Source: Permianibacter fluminis (lineage in GTDB: Bacteria; Pseudomonadota; Gammaproteobacteria; Enterobacterales; Permianibacteraceae). Taken from it: a stretch of 64,000 nucleotides of DNA. The stretch covers positions 2,170,001-2,234,000 of the forward strand of contig NZ_JABMEG010000001.1 of the NCBI RefSeq assembly GCF_013179735.1, in the 5' to 3' direction. Below the pieces are notes generated by a model. That model ran no database searches. It had not been told where the DNA came from and worked only from the letters and a program-made list of their open reading frames with translations. Shown in pieces: positions 1-8,596 of the stretch (position 1 is its first letter; each line of letters opens with the position of its first letter). The position numbers and the translations under genes are program-made.

Positions 1-2
1 GC

Positions 3-308
3 CTGCGCACCGATGGCGACAGCTCGACCGCTGCGATTCAGCCATTGCTCGACAAGATGGTCGATGGTTTTGGCGAGCAATTCCGGGCGCTGTCGTTTGC
101 CGACATTGGCAGCAGCGCCATGCAGTCGGGAGCGTTTGCCGGTGTTGCCAATGGCACGGTCGTCTTTTGCATGCCGGGATCGCCATCCGCCTGCGCCCTG
201 GCCTGGACGCAATTGATCGCGCCACAACTGGATGCCCGCACCCGGCCGTGCAGTTTTGCTGCCGCGCTGAAGGGCAATAGTGGCCGCTGCGCGTCAGTTT
301 CTGGCTGA
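3..308 (+). CDS. moaB: MoaB, molybdenum cofactor biosynthesis protein B (3' part)
   Basis: This is the C-terminal part of a MoaB/MogA-type protein; its start lies left of the window. The visible residues match the end of MoaB: the LLDK.VDGFGE.FR segment, the ANGTVVFCMPGSPSA loop and the terminal LDARTRPCSFA. MoaB-type proteins bind molybdopterin and take part in its adenylation before molybdate insertion in the cytoplasm. The reading frame is open from base 3 to a TGA at 306-308. No terminator is visible after it, and the next gene follows about 180 bases later in the same direction. Identification rests on recalled family motifs. Confidence 0.85.
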   Translation: MRTDGDSSTAAIQPLLDKMVDGFGEQFRALSFADIGSSAMQSGAFAGVANGTVVFCMPGSPSACALAWTQLIAPQLDARTRPCSFAAALKGNSGRCASVSG

Positions 309-467
309 ACTGGTAATTCTGCACTTGCTTTTTTGATGCAGGCCAGCATCTGGCCCTTGACGCTTGCGCCGGGGCTGTTATGTTGGCTGTGAAAACCTGA
401 TGGCCACGGAAGCAATCGGGATGAAAGCAGGTTGGCAGATGGCGAGGATGCGTAACGCTGGTGCCGA

Positions 468-488
468 CCCACTTCGGGGGATAGTGGG
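468..488 (+). promoter_or_regulatory. Small hairpin holding the ribosome binding site of the 489 gene
   Basis: CCCACT (468-473) can pair with AGTGGG (483-488), leaving a nine-base loop that contains the G-rich Shine-Dalgarno-like stretch CGGGGGA. The GTG start at 489 follows directly. The arrangement could modulate translation. The stem is short and this is only a structural observation. Confidence 0.3.
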
Positions 489-1193
489 GTGAGTAGCAAT
501 CGCAATGCAGATGGCCTGCTGTCGCGGATAAAGCCGATGCTGGCCATGGTGCTGGCACTGGTGGCCACCGCGTCGGTATCAGCCGATGATCAGGTCAATA
601 CCAATACGCTGGCCTCGGGGGCCGAGGTCGTACTGAACGGCGTCGGAGAAGCCCGCGAGCTGACCGGCAGCCTTTATCTCGGTGCGCTGTATCTGGAGCA
701 CCGCAGCAACAATCCGGAGGTGGTGGCCACCTCGATCTGGAGCAAGCGCATCGCCATGCGCATCAGCGCCGAGAAATTGTATGGGCGGCGGCTGGGGCAA
801 TTGTGGCGCGAACGCATTGCCATCAATTCGGACCGTAAACTGGTCACTGATCTCGGCAAGGAGATCATGCAGTTTGTTGATGCCTTCAAGGATACCTATA
901 TCAAGGGTGATGAAATTGATATCGATTTCACCCCGGATAAAGGCACAACGATCAGCGTCAACGGCACCCAGATCGCCAAGATCAAGAAACCGGAGCTCTA
1001 TGAAGTGCTGCTGCGGGCGTGGGTGGGGGACAAACCGCCGACCGCCCAGTTCAAGGTCGGGGTGATGGGCAACGCGGACGATGCGACGGCCATTGCGCTG
1101 CAGCAACAGTTTGCGGCGTTGAAGCCAACAGCCAAGCGCATTGCCGAGACCAGTACCTGGGCCAAAAAAGCGGAAATCGCTTCAGGCGGCTGA
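489..1193 (+). CDS. Secreted chalcone isomerase-like protein
   Basis: This 234-residue protein has a lysine/arginine n-region followed by a hydrophobic stretch and a VSA cleavage site near residue 32, so it is probably periplasmic. The rest resembles the chalcone isomerase-like family of bacteria (Chalcone_3). It opens with a GVGEARELTGSLYLGALYL strand pair, continues with the ISAEKL.R.W.E motif region, and has a domain length of about 170 residues. Members of this family have no proven enzymatic role in bacteria. GTG at 489 is chosen because it has a GGGGGA site 6-7 bases upstream and supplies the charged n-region; ATG at 537 in the same frame is the alternative. A strong terminator follows at 1215. 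Confidence 0.7.
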   Translation: MSSNRNADGLLSRIKPMLAMVLALVATASVSADDQVNTNTLASGAEVVLNGVGEARELTGSLYLGALYLEHRSNNPEVVATSIWSKRIAMRISAEKLYGRRLGQLWRERIAINSDRKLVTDLGKEIMQFVDAFKDTYIKGDEIDIDFTPDKGTTISVNGTQIAKIKKPELYEVLLRAWVGDKPPTAQFKVGVMGNADDATAIALQQQFAALKPTAKRIAETSTWAKKAEIASGG

Positions 1194-1214
1194 TTCTGCT
1201 CCCGGCAAGCCAAA

Positions 1215-1247
1215 AGCCGTGTCGACATCGTCGACACGGCTTTTTTT
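1215..1247 (+). terminator. Rho-independent terminator after the chalcone isomerase-like gene
   Basis: AGCCGTGTCGA (1215-1225) pairs perfectly with TCGACACGGCT (1231-1241). The loop is CATCG and a run of T residues follows. Confidence 0.9.
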
Positions 1248-1412
1248 CTGGCTCTGCAACCCCGACGCTTGACCCGATTGACCTGGCAGGGCATACAGTT
1301 GGTGCAAACAACGACTATTGTGTAGGCGGTAGTGATTGTCCCAAATCCTTATCGCACCAGCGGTCGCCGCAAAAAACGCGATCGTCGCCAAAAATAACAA
1401 GGAGCGTGCTTG

Positions 1413-4007
1413 ATGTTCGTGCAGTCGTCGGAGCGGGGACTGCTTACAGGTCTGTTGCTGAGCCTGGTGTTGGCCGCCTTGCTGCCGTGGCTGCCGATTC
1501 CAGTCTCTTTGCTTGTGCTGCGCATCATCAGCGCCGGCTTGCTGCTGCTGGCCATGGTTCTGCTGTGGCTATTGCTGCGTTCGCTCAAACAGCGCCATTC
1601 CCAGCGCCGTTTTGTTGAAGACTGGAATCGCGGGCCCGACGTCGCTTCCGCTGCTCTATTGGCCGACATCAAGGGCCAGGTGCTGGCACAGCGGGTGACC
1701 GTCTCCCATCTGCTTGATATCAGCAGCGAACAGCTGTCCACCACGCCGCTCGACCGCTCGGTCTTTGCCACGACCCCCACCGCTTGGCCGGAATTGAAGC
1801 AACGCTGCCTGGAAGGACGCAGTTGGCAGGGGCTGATCGAGGCTGATGGCCGTCGGCTGTCGATTTTCGCCTATCCGGTTGCGACCGAAGCCAGCGGCTT
1901 TGGCCAACTACTGGTGCTGGAATTTTCCGAGTCGCAAGGGGTTGCGCCGGATACCGCGGCGGCACTGCTGGCGCGGTTGCCGGTCGGCATGCTGGTGCTG
2001 CGCGGTCGCCGGGTCGTTCAGGTCAATGACAGCTTTTGCCTGTTGTTGGGTGCAACCCGCGAGCGGGTCGAGAACAAGACCACTGCAGAAGTGTTCGGCG
2101 CGGCCAGTCCGTTTGAACAGGCCTTGCTGCAAACCTTGCCCAAGCTGATGCAGAACGCCCAGGTCGAAACGGCGGTGGAATTGCAGCGGCACGACGGCCG
2201 CAGTTTCTGGTGTGAACTGGTGTTTTCTGCCCTCGAGCCGGGCCAGCCGCAAGCCGGCTTGCTGGTGCTGTTGGCCGATGCCAGCGAAGCCAAGCGCCGT
2301 GAAGAAAGCCTGCGCCAGGCCGCTGTGGTGTTCGACGCGGCGTCTGACATCATTCTGGTGCTGGATGCCGAGCGCCGCATCCGAATGGCCAACGGCGCTT
2401 TTGCCCGCATCACCGGCTACGTGACCAATGACGTTATGGCCAAGCCACCGCGGCTGCTGTTTTCCAGCAAGCAGCCAGCCGAGTTGTACGAGCACATTTT
2501 TGCCCAGGTGCAGAAACAGAATGTCTGGCAGGGCGAAATCTGGTGCCGGAAAAAAGATGGCACCGTCTATCCGCAATGGACCAGCATCAATGCGGTGCGC
2601 AATGATGCCGGCCACATCGTCGAATATGTGTTGATCGCCTCCGACATCACTGAACGCAAGCGGGCCGAAGAGCGGCTCAATTATCAGGCCAATTATGACG
2701 CGCTGACCGAGCTGCCGAATCGAACCTTGTTTGTTGATCGCCTGCGTCAGTCGATGTCGCGGGCGCGCCGCGAGGGAACCAATCTGGCGCTGCTGTTTAT
2801 CGATTTGGATCGGTTCAAGAACATCAATGACAGCATGGGCCACTCGGCCGGTGACAAATTGCTGGTGTCGGTGGCCGACGCACTGCGCAGTTGCGTCCGC
2901 GAGAGCGACACCATCGCCCGCTTTGGTGGCGATGAGTTCGCCGTGATTCTGTCACCGATTTATGGCGCCAAGAATGCCGGCACGGTTGCCCAGACCCTGC
3001 TCAAGGTGCTGTCGCGGCCCATCAATATCGATGGTTACGACTGTCTGGTCGGTGGCTCCATCGGCATCAGTATTTTTCCCGGCGACGGCGATACCCCGGA
3101 AGATTTGATCCGCAATTCCGATGCGGCGATGTACCGAGCCAAAGACAGCGGCCGTAATACCTACGAGTTTTTCACTGCGGAAATGCAGCAGCAGGCGTTG
3201 GCGCGCATCGGCATGGAGCGCGATTTGCGCTACGCCATCGAGCGGCAGGAATTTGTCCTGAACTTTCAGCCGCAGCTCGGGCTGGCCACCGGCGATGTGA
3301 TCGGCATGGAAGTGCTGGTGCGCTGGGAGTCCGGCACCCGTGGTTTGGTTTCGCCGGGGGATTTCATCAGTCTGGCCGAAGAGAACGGCCAGATTCTGGC
3401 GCTGGGCGAGTGGGTGCTGAAAGAGGCTTGCCGGCAATATGTTATCTGGCACCGCGAAGGCATTGCCCCGAGCTATATCGCAGTGAACGTATCGGGCCGG
3501 CAATTCCGCACGTCGCAGTTTCCCAAGCTGGTGCAGAGCATTCTGGAAGAAACCCAGATGCCGGCAACCGGGCTGGAGCTCGAACTGACCGAAAGCTTTT
3601 TGATGGAAGACGAAGAACATGTGATGCGCACGCTGGGCGAGTTGCGTGCGATGTCGGTCAAGCTGTCCATTGATGATTTTGGTACCGGCTATTCGTCACT
3701 CAGCTATCTGAAGCGCTTCCCGATCTCTACCCTGAAAATCGACCAGAGCTTTGTTCGCGATATCCCGGGCGATGATGAAGATGTCGCCATTGTCTCCGCC
3801 ATCATCCGGATGGCGCACGCCCTGAAACTGGACGTGGTCGCCGAAGGCGTGGAAACGGCTGAGCAGCAGCGTTTTCTGCATGAGCTGGGCTGTCACATCA
3901 TTCAAGGCTTTCATTACAGCCGACCACTCAGCGTTGCCCAGTGCAGTGAATTTCTGCGCGAGCAATTCGAGCGCAGGCAGGCAATCGCTACTGTCGAACG
4001 TGCCTGA
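1413..4007 (+). CDS. Membrane-bound PAS-GGDEF-EAL cyclic-di-GMP enzyme
   Basis: This 864-residue protein starts with two transmembrane helices (about residues 10-58) and then has two PAS-like sensor regions (about 185-300 and 305-425). The GGDEF domain is at about 430-595 and the EAL domain at about 605-855. GGDEF is intact at 505-509, and an RESD inhibitory-site motif lies five residues before it, so diguanylate cyclase activity with product inhibition is plausible. In the EAL domain the signature reads E-V-L (633-635), which keeps the metal-binding Glu. DDFGTGYSS, the LKIDQSF lysine, the AEGVET glutamate and the QGFHYS glutamine are all present, so phosphodiesterase activity is also plausible. 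ATG 1413 is preferred over the TTG three bases earlier because AAGGAG lies at the right distance. Which activity dominates cannot be read from the sequence. Confidence 0.93.
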   Translation: MFVQSSERGLLTGLLLSLVLAALLPWLPIPVSLLVLRIISAGLLLLAMVLLWLLLRSLKQRHSQRRFVEDWNRGPDVASAALLADIKGQVLAQRVTVSHLLDISSEQLSTTPLDRSVFATTPTAWPELKQRCLEGRSWQGLIEADGRRLSIFAYPVATEASGFGQLLVLEFSESQGVAPDTAAALLARLPVGMLVLRGRRVVQVNDSFCLLLGATRERVENKTTAEVFGAASPFEQALLQTLPKLMQNAQVETAVELQRHDGRSFWCELVFSALEPGQPQAGLLVLLADASEAKRREESLRQAAVVFDAASDIILVLDAERRIRMANGAFARITGYVTNDVMAKPPRLLFSSKQPAELYEHIFAQVQKQNVWQGEIWCRKKDGTVYPQWTSINAVRNDAGHIVEYVLIASDITERKRAEERLNYQANYDALTELPNRTLFVDRLRQSMSRARREGTNLALLFIDLDRFKNINDSMGHSAGDKLLVSVADALRSCVRESDTIARFGGDEFAVILSPIYGAKNAGTVAQTLLKVLSRPINIDGYDCLVGGSIGISIFPGDGDTPEDLIRNSDAAMYRAKDSGRNTYEFFTAEMQQQALARIGMERDLRYAIERQEFVLNFQPQLGLATGDVIGMEVLVRWESGTRGLVSPGDFISLAEENGQILALGEWVLKEACRQYVIWHREGIAPSYIAVNVSGRQFRTSQFPKLVQSILEETQMPATGLELELTESFLMEDEEHVMRTLGELRAMSVKLSIDDFGTGYSSLSYLKRFPISTLKIDQSFVRDIPGDDEDVAIVSAIIRMAHALKLDVVAEGVETAEQQRFLHELGCHIIQGFHYSRPLSVAQCSEFLREQFERRQAIATVERA

Positions 4008-4226
4008 AATTTGCTGAACCTCAGTCAGTTTCTTTCGTGTTGCGATGCAGCAAAATGGCGATTTTCTGGCCGAAAAATGCCCTTTTTCTGGCAAGAGGTC
4101 GGGCCGCTTGCGACACCTCCAACCTGTTGTTAGTATCGGCCGTGCGTTTTCAGGCCTCGCTGGTCTGCGCAGTTTCGCCGGCCAGCGGCGAACCACTCAT
4201 CCAACACATCTCGGGGAAGGTTCACA

Positions 4227-6128
4227 ATGACAAAAACAGGGGAAAAGCAAACGATGTCTGCTCGTCTGCATAAGTTGACTGCCGTAGCCAGCGGTGTGTT
4301 GTTGAGCATGGCGGCCGCCCAACCGGCCAAAGCCGTGGATATTTCGGCCGGTAATTGGGAAGGCAGTTTCGACTCCACCTTCACCGTCGGCGCCGGCTGG
4401 CGGATGGAAGACCGGGATGAGGCCAAAATTGGCAAAGCCAACGGAGGTACCGCTTGGTCGAACAATAATGATGATGGCAACCTGAACTTTGATAAGGGCG
4501 AAACCTTCTCGAAAGCGATCAAGGGCCTGCATGAGCTTGATCTACATCATGCTGATGGCTACGGTATTTTCGTTCGCGGCACTTGGCTCTATGACTATGA
4601 GCTGATGCGCGATGACCGCGAATTCAAGGAATTGTCGGATGCGGCCCTAGACCGTCAGGGCGAAGATGCTCGGTTACTGGATACCTATCTCTATTTGGGC
4701 GGCAACCTGTTCGAGAGGCCTTTCCAGGTCCGGATTGGTGAGCAGGTCTTCAACTGGGGTGAAAGCACCCTGATCCAACACAGTATTTCCGAAGCCAACG
4801 CGCTCGATCTGGCCAAACTACGGGTTCCGGGAGCCGAACTGAAGGAAGCCTTTATCCCGGCCAAAGCTATCTGGGCTTCATATCAGATCGCCGAAAACGT
4901 TGGCGTCGAGGCCTATGCCCAGTTCGAGTGGGAGCCGGTAGTGTTTGATTCGCCAGGCACCTTCCTGTCGACTCAGGACTTTGTCGGCGATACCGAAATC
5001 AATGAAGATGCCCAGCTTCTGACTCCTGGCGGTTTGGTGACGGTACCGAGTGCCTGCAATGGTTCGCTTGGCATGGTTCATTTGTTGTTTGGCCAAGTGC
5101 CGGAAAGCAACGCGACCACACAAGCCTGCCGGACAGCTGATCGTGATGCCTCTGACCATGGCCAATTCGGTGTCAAGCTGAGCTGGTTGTCAGAAATGCT
5201 GGGTGACACTGAGTTTGGCTTCTACTACATCAATTACCACAATAAACGGCCGGTGATTTCGGCGAACGCTCACAACGGTACGCTTGTCGAAGGCTTCTTT
5301 GAGTATCCGGAAGACATCAAGTTGCTGGGTATTTCGTTCAATACTTCGACCGATAGCGGCTGGTCGATCGCCGGTGAAGTGTCGCAGCGGCAAGACGAGC
5401 CGCTGCAGATCGATGATGTCGAGTTGCTGTTTAAAACCTTGGAACCAGTTGGCTTGATTGCTGCTGGTACGAGCCAGATTACGCCGGAACGCGCGGCGCT
5501 ACCGGGTCAGGAAATTTCCGGCTATCGCCTGTTCGATACCTACCAAGCACAAATCACCCTCACCAAGTTGTTCGGTAGTTTGATCGGGGCCGACCAGTTT
5601 ACTTTCCTGACCGAAATTGGTGGCAACTGGATTCCGGATTTGCCGAGTCAGGATGAGCTACGTTTCGAAGTCGCCGGCACCTCCCGTTCGGGAAATCCGG
5701 ACCGAGCAGGTTTTGGTTTGGGCTATGCCGCAGGCACCCACGGATTCACCTGCGTGCAACGAAACGTACGCCCAGATCTCTATCCCACTACCGGTGCATT
5801 TGGTGAGTGCGAAGGTACTGAAACCAATGAGTTTGCCACGGCTAACTCTTGGGGTTATCGGATGATCGTGCGGGCCGAATATAACGACGCGTTTTGGGGT
5901 GTCAACGTGACCCCGCGCCTTGTTTTCCAGCATGACGTTAAAGGCTATACCCCGGCGCCGATCAGCAACTTCATGGAAGATCGGAAGGCCGCGACGTTTG
6001 GCGTGACCTTTGATTATCTACAGAAGTGGCGCTGGGATATTAGCTATTCCGCGTTCTTTGGCAATGATGATCAGGATCCGCTGTCGGATCGTGACTTCAT
6101 CTCCGCTTATTTGAGCTACTCCATCTAA
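4227..6128 (+). CDS. DUF1302 family outer-membrane protein
   Basis: This 633-residue exported protein belongs to the DUF1302 family. After a signal peptide ending near QPAKA it has the family's opening on a barrel-like strand, the RIGEQVFNWGESTLIQ stretch and many alternating aromatic/polar strands to the C terminus. DUF1302 proteins are predicted outer-membrane barrels that almost always sit next to a DUF1329 gene, as here. ATG 4227 has GGGGAAGG six bases upstream. ATG 4254 is an in-frame alternative that gives a shorter n-region. It is the first gene of a four-gene cluster ending at 10,993. Function is unknown; transport of hydrophobic compounds is inferred from the RND partner. Confidence 0.85.
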   Translation: MTKTGEKQTMSARLHKLTAVASGVLLSMAAAQPAKAVDISAGNWEGSFDSTFTVGAGWRMEDRDEAKIGKANGGTAWSNNNDDGNLNFDKGETFSKAIKGLHELDLHHADGYGIFVRGTWLYDYELMRDDREFKELSDAALDRQGEDARLLDTYLYLGGNLFERPFQVRIGEQVFNWGESTLIQHSISEANALDLAKLRVPGAELKEAFIPAKAIWASYQIAENVGVEAYAQFEWEPVVFDSPGTFLSTQDFVGDTEINEDAQLLTPGGLVTVPSACNGSLGMVHLLFGQVPESNATTQACRTADRDASDHGQFGVKLSWLSEMLGDTEFGFYYINYHNKRPVISANAHNGTLVEGFFEYPEDIKLLGISFNTSTDSGWSIAGEVSQRQDEPLQIDDVELLFKTLEPVGLIAAGTSQITPERAALPGQEISGYRLFDTYQAQITLTKLFGSLIGADQFTFLTEIGGNWIPDLPSQDELRFEVAGTSRSGNPDRAGFGLGYAAGTHGFTCVQRNVRPDLYPTTGAFGECEGTETNEFATANSWGYRMIVRAEYNDAFWGVNVTPRLVFQHDVKGYTPAPISNFMEDRKAATFGVTFDYLQKWRWDISYSAFFGNDDQDPLSDRDFISAYLSYSI

Positions 6129-6147
6129 GTCAGACGGGATCAGCAAC

Positions 6148-7518
6148 ATGCAGACACTGAATAAGAAAACGCTCGTCCTTTCCGCTCTGCTGGTGGCATT
6201 TGCCGGCAGTGCGGCTGCAAAAGTCAGCCCGGATCAGGCTGATCGGCTGGGTAAGGATCTGACTCCGACCGGCGCTGAGCGCGCCGGCAACCGGGATGGC
6301 ACCATCCCGGCGTGGGAGGGTGGTATCACCAAGCCGCCGGCAGGTTTTGTCAAAGGCAAGCACATGGTTGATCCGTTCCCGAACGACAAAGTGTTGTTCA
6401 CGATCACCAGCAAGAATGCCGATCAGTACAAAGATCAGCTTTCGCCTGGCGTGCAAGCGCTGCTGAAAACCTACCCGGACACATTCAAGATGAATGTGTA
6501 TCCGACCCGGCGTTCGGCAGCATCACCGCAATACGTCTATGATGCCATCAAGCGCAATGCGACGACTGGTGAACTGCTGGCCAGCGGCAACGGTTTCAAG
6601 GGCGCCGCCATCGGCGTGCCGTTCCCGATTCCGGCCAACGGTACTGAGGCGATCTGGAATCACATCACCCGTTTCCGCGGTGTGACCGTGACCCGCGATA
6701 CCGGCCAAGCCGCCGTGATGCCGAATGGTGCCTACACGCTGGTGAAATTCCGTGATGAGCTGGATCAAGCTTACATGCGGCCGAACATGACGCCGGAAGA
6801 GCTGGAGCGTGACAACCTGTTGTTCTTCTTCAAACAATGGGTGACTTCACCGTCGCGTCTGGCCGGTACGGCCTTGCTGGTTCATGAAACCCTGGATCAG
6901 GTGGCCAAACCGCGTCAGGCCTGGACCTACAACACCGGTCAGCAACGGGTGCGTCGCGCACCTAACGTGGCTTACGATGCGCCGGGTACCGCCGCTGACA
7001 ACCTGCGTACGACCGACGATTTCGACATGTTCAACGGCTCACCAGACCGTTACAACTGGAAGCTGATCGGCAAGAAGGAAATGTACATTCCGTACAACTC
7101 CTACAAGCTCGACTCGAACCAGCTGAAATACGATCAGATCCTGAAGGCCGGTCACATCAATCAGGATTACGTTCGTTGGGAGCTGCATCGGGTTTGGGTC
7201 GTCGAAGCCACGCTCAAGGACGGCATGCGTCACGCCTACAAGAAGCGTGTGATGTTCCTCGACGAAGACAGCTGGCAAGTCTCGGTTGCTGACATGTATG
7301 ACGATCGCGATGTGCTCTGGCGCGTGTCGGTTGCCCATGCCATCAACTATTACGAGCTGCCGGTGCAATGGTCGACGCTGGAGGTCATTCATGACCTGCA
7401 GTCGCGCCGTTACCTGGCTGTCGGCCTCGACAACGAAGACGAGCCGTACGACTTTGATGCCAAGCGGACGGCGTCTGACTTCACCCCGGACGCGCTGCGA
7501 CGTCAGGGCCGGCGTTAA
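6148..7518 (+). CDS. DUF1329 family periplasmic/outer-membrane protein
   Basis: This 456-residue protein has a Sec signal peptide (SALLVAFAGSAAA) followed by the DUF1329 signature DRLGKDLTPTGAERAGN and PAWEGG. The fold of this family is related to LolA/LolB-like lipoprotein carriers (family knowledge), which suggests binding of a lipid or other hydrophobic ligand. It starts 19 bases after the DUF1302 stop and is surely co-transcribed with it. A 12-bp perfect stem-loop just after its stop separates this pair from the next two genes of the cluster. The substrate is not known. Confidence 0.85.
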   Translation: MQTLNKKTLVLSALLVAFAGSAAAKVSPDQADRLGKDLTPTGAERAGNRDGTIPAWEGGITKPPAGFVKGKHMVDPFPNDKVLFTITSKNADQYKDQLSPGVQALLKTYPDTFKMNVYPTRRSAASPQYVYDAIKRNATTGELLASGNGFKGAAIGVPFPIPANGTEAIWNHITRFRGVTVTRDTGQAAVMPNGAYTLVKFRDELDQAYMRPNMTPEELERDNLLFFFKQWVTSPSRLAGTALLVHETLDQVAKPRQAWTYNTGQQRVRRAPNVAYDAPGTAADNLRTTDDFDMFNGSPDRYNWKLIGKKEMYIPYNSYKLDSNQLKYDQILKAGHINQDYVRWELHRVWVVEATLKDGMRHAYKKRVMFLDEDSWQVSVADMYDDRDVLWRVSVAHAINYYELPVQWSTLEVIHDLQSRRYLAVGLDNEDEPYDFDAKRTASDFTPDALRRQGRR

Positions 7519-7539
7519 GTTCTGCCCGCGCTGTACTGC

Positions 7540-7569
7540 GGCAGCGGCCGGTGCGAACCGGCCGCTGCC
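7540..7569 (+). terminator. Intercistronic stem-loop, possible partial terminator or mRNA stabiliser
   Basis: GGCAGCGGCCGG (7540-7551) pairs perfectly with CCGGCCGCTGCC (7558-7569), with loop TGCGAA. Only a short ATTTCC follows, so full termination is doubtful. It separates the DUF1302-DUF1329 pair from the downstream genes. Confidence 0.55.
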
Positions 7570-7618
7570 ATTTCCGGTCGGCTAAAATGGCCATACTGTT
7601 GTTTTCGATTTCCCTGCT

Positions 7619-8587
7619 GTGAGCACAACCGTGATCCGAACTCTTTCCCTCATCGCCGTTGGCGTGCTGGCGCTTGCCAGTCATGCCAATGAGGCGGAGC
7701 TGGCGCCGCGTGCGACCAAGAGCTTGATGCTCAACCTGACCGAACTGGCCGACGGCCGTTATGTGGCGGTTGGTGAGCGCGGCCATATTCTGCATTCGGA
7801 TGATCAGGGCCAAACCTGGCAACAGGCACCGGCTCCGACCCGTGCCACGCTGACTGCGGTCGCTCGCAGCAATGGCCATGTATTTGCCGGCGGCCACGAT
7901 GGCGTGCTGCTGGTCAGCAACGATCGCGGTGACAGCTGGAATGTGCTGCGGTCAGAGCCCAGCAGCGATCAGGACAATCCGATTCTGGACATTCATTTCA
8001 GCACCGAATCGATTGGCTATGCAGTCGGCGCTTATGGCTTGTTTTTGCATACCAACGATGGCGGCCAGACCTGGCAGCAGGAAGAGGTGGCGGCCTTCGA
8101 TTTGCCCGATTTTGGCTTTCCGCATCTGTATCGGCTGATCACCCTGCGTGACAACAGCTTGCTGGTGGTGGGTGAGGCCGGCTTCGTCGCCCGCTCCACC
8201 GATCAGGGAGCGAACTGGACCCGTTTGAATGTGCCGTATGAAGGTACGTTTTTCACCGCCCGGCAAACCGCGTCAGGTGCGCTGATTGTTGCCGGCATGC
8301 GCGGCAATCTGTTCCGCTCGGCCGATAACGGCGCCAGCTGGAGCCATATCAATACCGGAGTCCATTCCGGACTGAACGATATCGCCGTGGGCACCGGTGA
8401 AGTCATTGTTGTTGGCATGGACGGCATGATGCTGATCAGCCGTGACGATGGCCTGAGCTTTGCCCGCCAGCAGCGCAGCAACCGCAAAGCCATTGCGGCC
8501 GTCGAGCTGGTGGGTACCGAACAATTGTTGATCGCCGCCGAAGATGGCGTATCCGTGCAGTCGCTGGCTGCCGAGCAAGCGAAGTAA
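7619..8587 (+). CDS. Exported YCF48-like Asp-box beta-propeller protein
   Basis: This is a signal-peptide protein of about 320 residues. It carries six Asp-box repeats of the form S/T-x-D-x-G-x-S/T-W/F: SDDQGQTW, SNDRGDSW, TNDGGQTW, STDQGANW, SADNGASW and SRDDGLSF. They are spaced as in YCF48/photosystem II assembly factor-like and BNR propellers. In proteobacteria such proteins are found beside DUF1302, DUF1329 and RND exporter genes, as here, and they probably act as periplasmic partners of the exporter (inference). GTG 7619 gives the longest frame; GTG 7631 is equally possible because neither has a good ribosome binding site. The RND gene starts nine bases after its stop. Confidence 0.8.
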   Translation: MSTTVIRTLSLIAVGVLALASHANEAELAPRATKSLMLNLTELADGRYVAVGERGHILHSDDQGQTWQQAPAPTRATLTAVARSNGHVFAGGHDGVLLVSNDRGDSWNVLRSEPSSDQDNPILDIHFSTESIGYAVGAYGLFLHTNDGGQTWQQEEVAAFDLPDFGFPHLYRLITLRDNSLLVVGEAGFVARSTDQGANWTRLNVPYEGTFFTARQTASGALIVAGMRGNLFRSADNGASWSHINTGVHSGLNDIAVGTGEVIVVGMDGMMLISRDDGLSFARQQRSNRKAIAAVELVGTEQLLIAAEDGVSVQSLAAEQAK

Positions 8588-8596
8588 GAGGTTGCC

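Noticed and set aside
4050-4092. Hairpin with T run after the GGDEF-EAL gene as a terminator
   Set aside because: The stem (GGCGATTTTC with GAAAAATGCC) is mismatched and AT-rich, so I could not support it with confidence.
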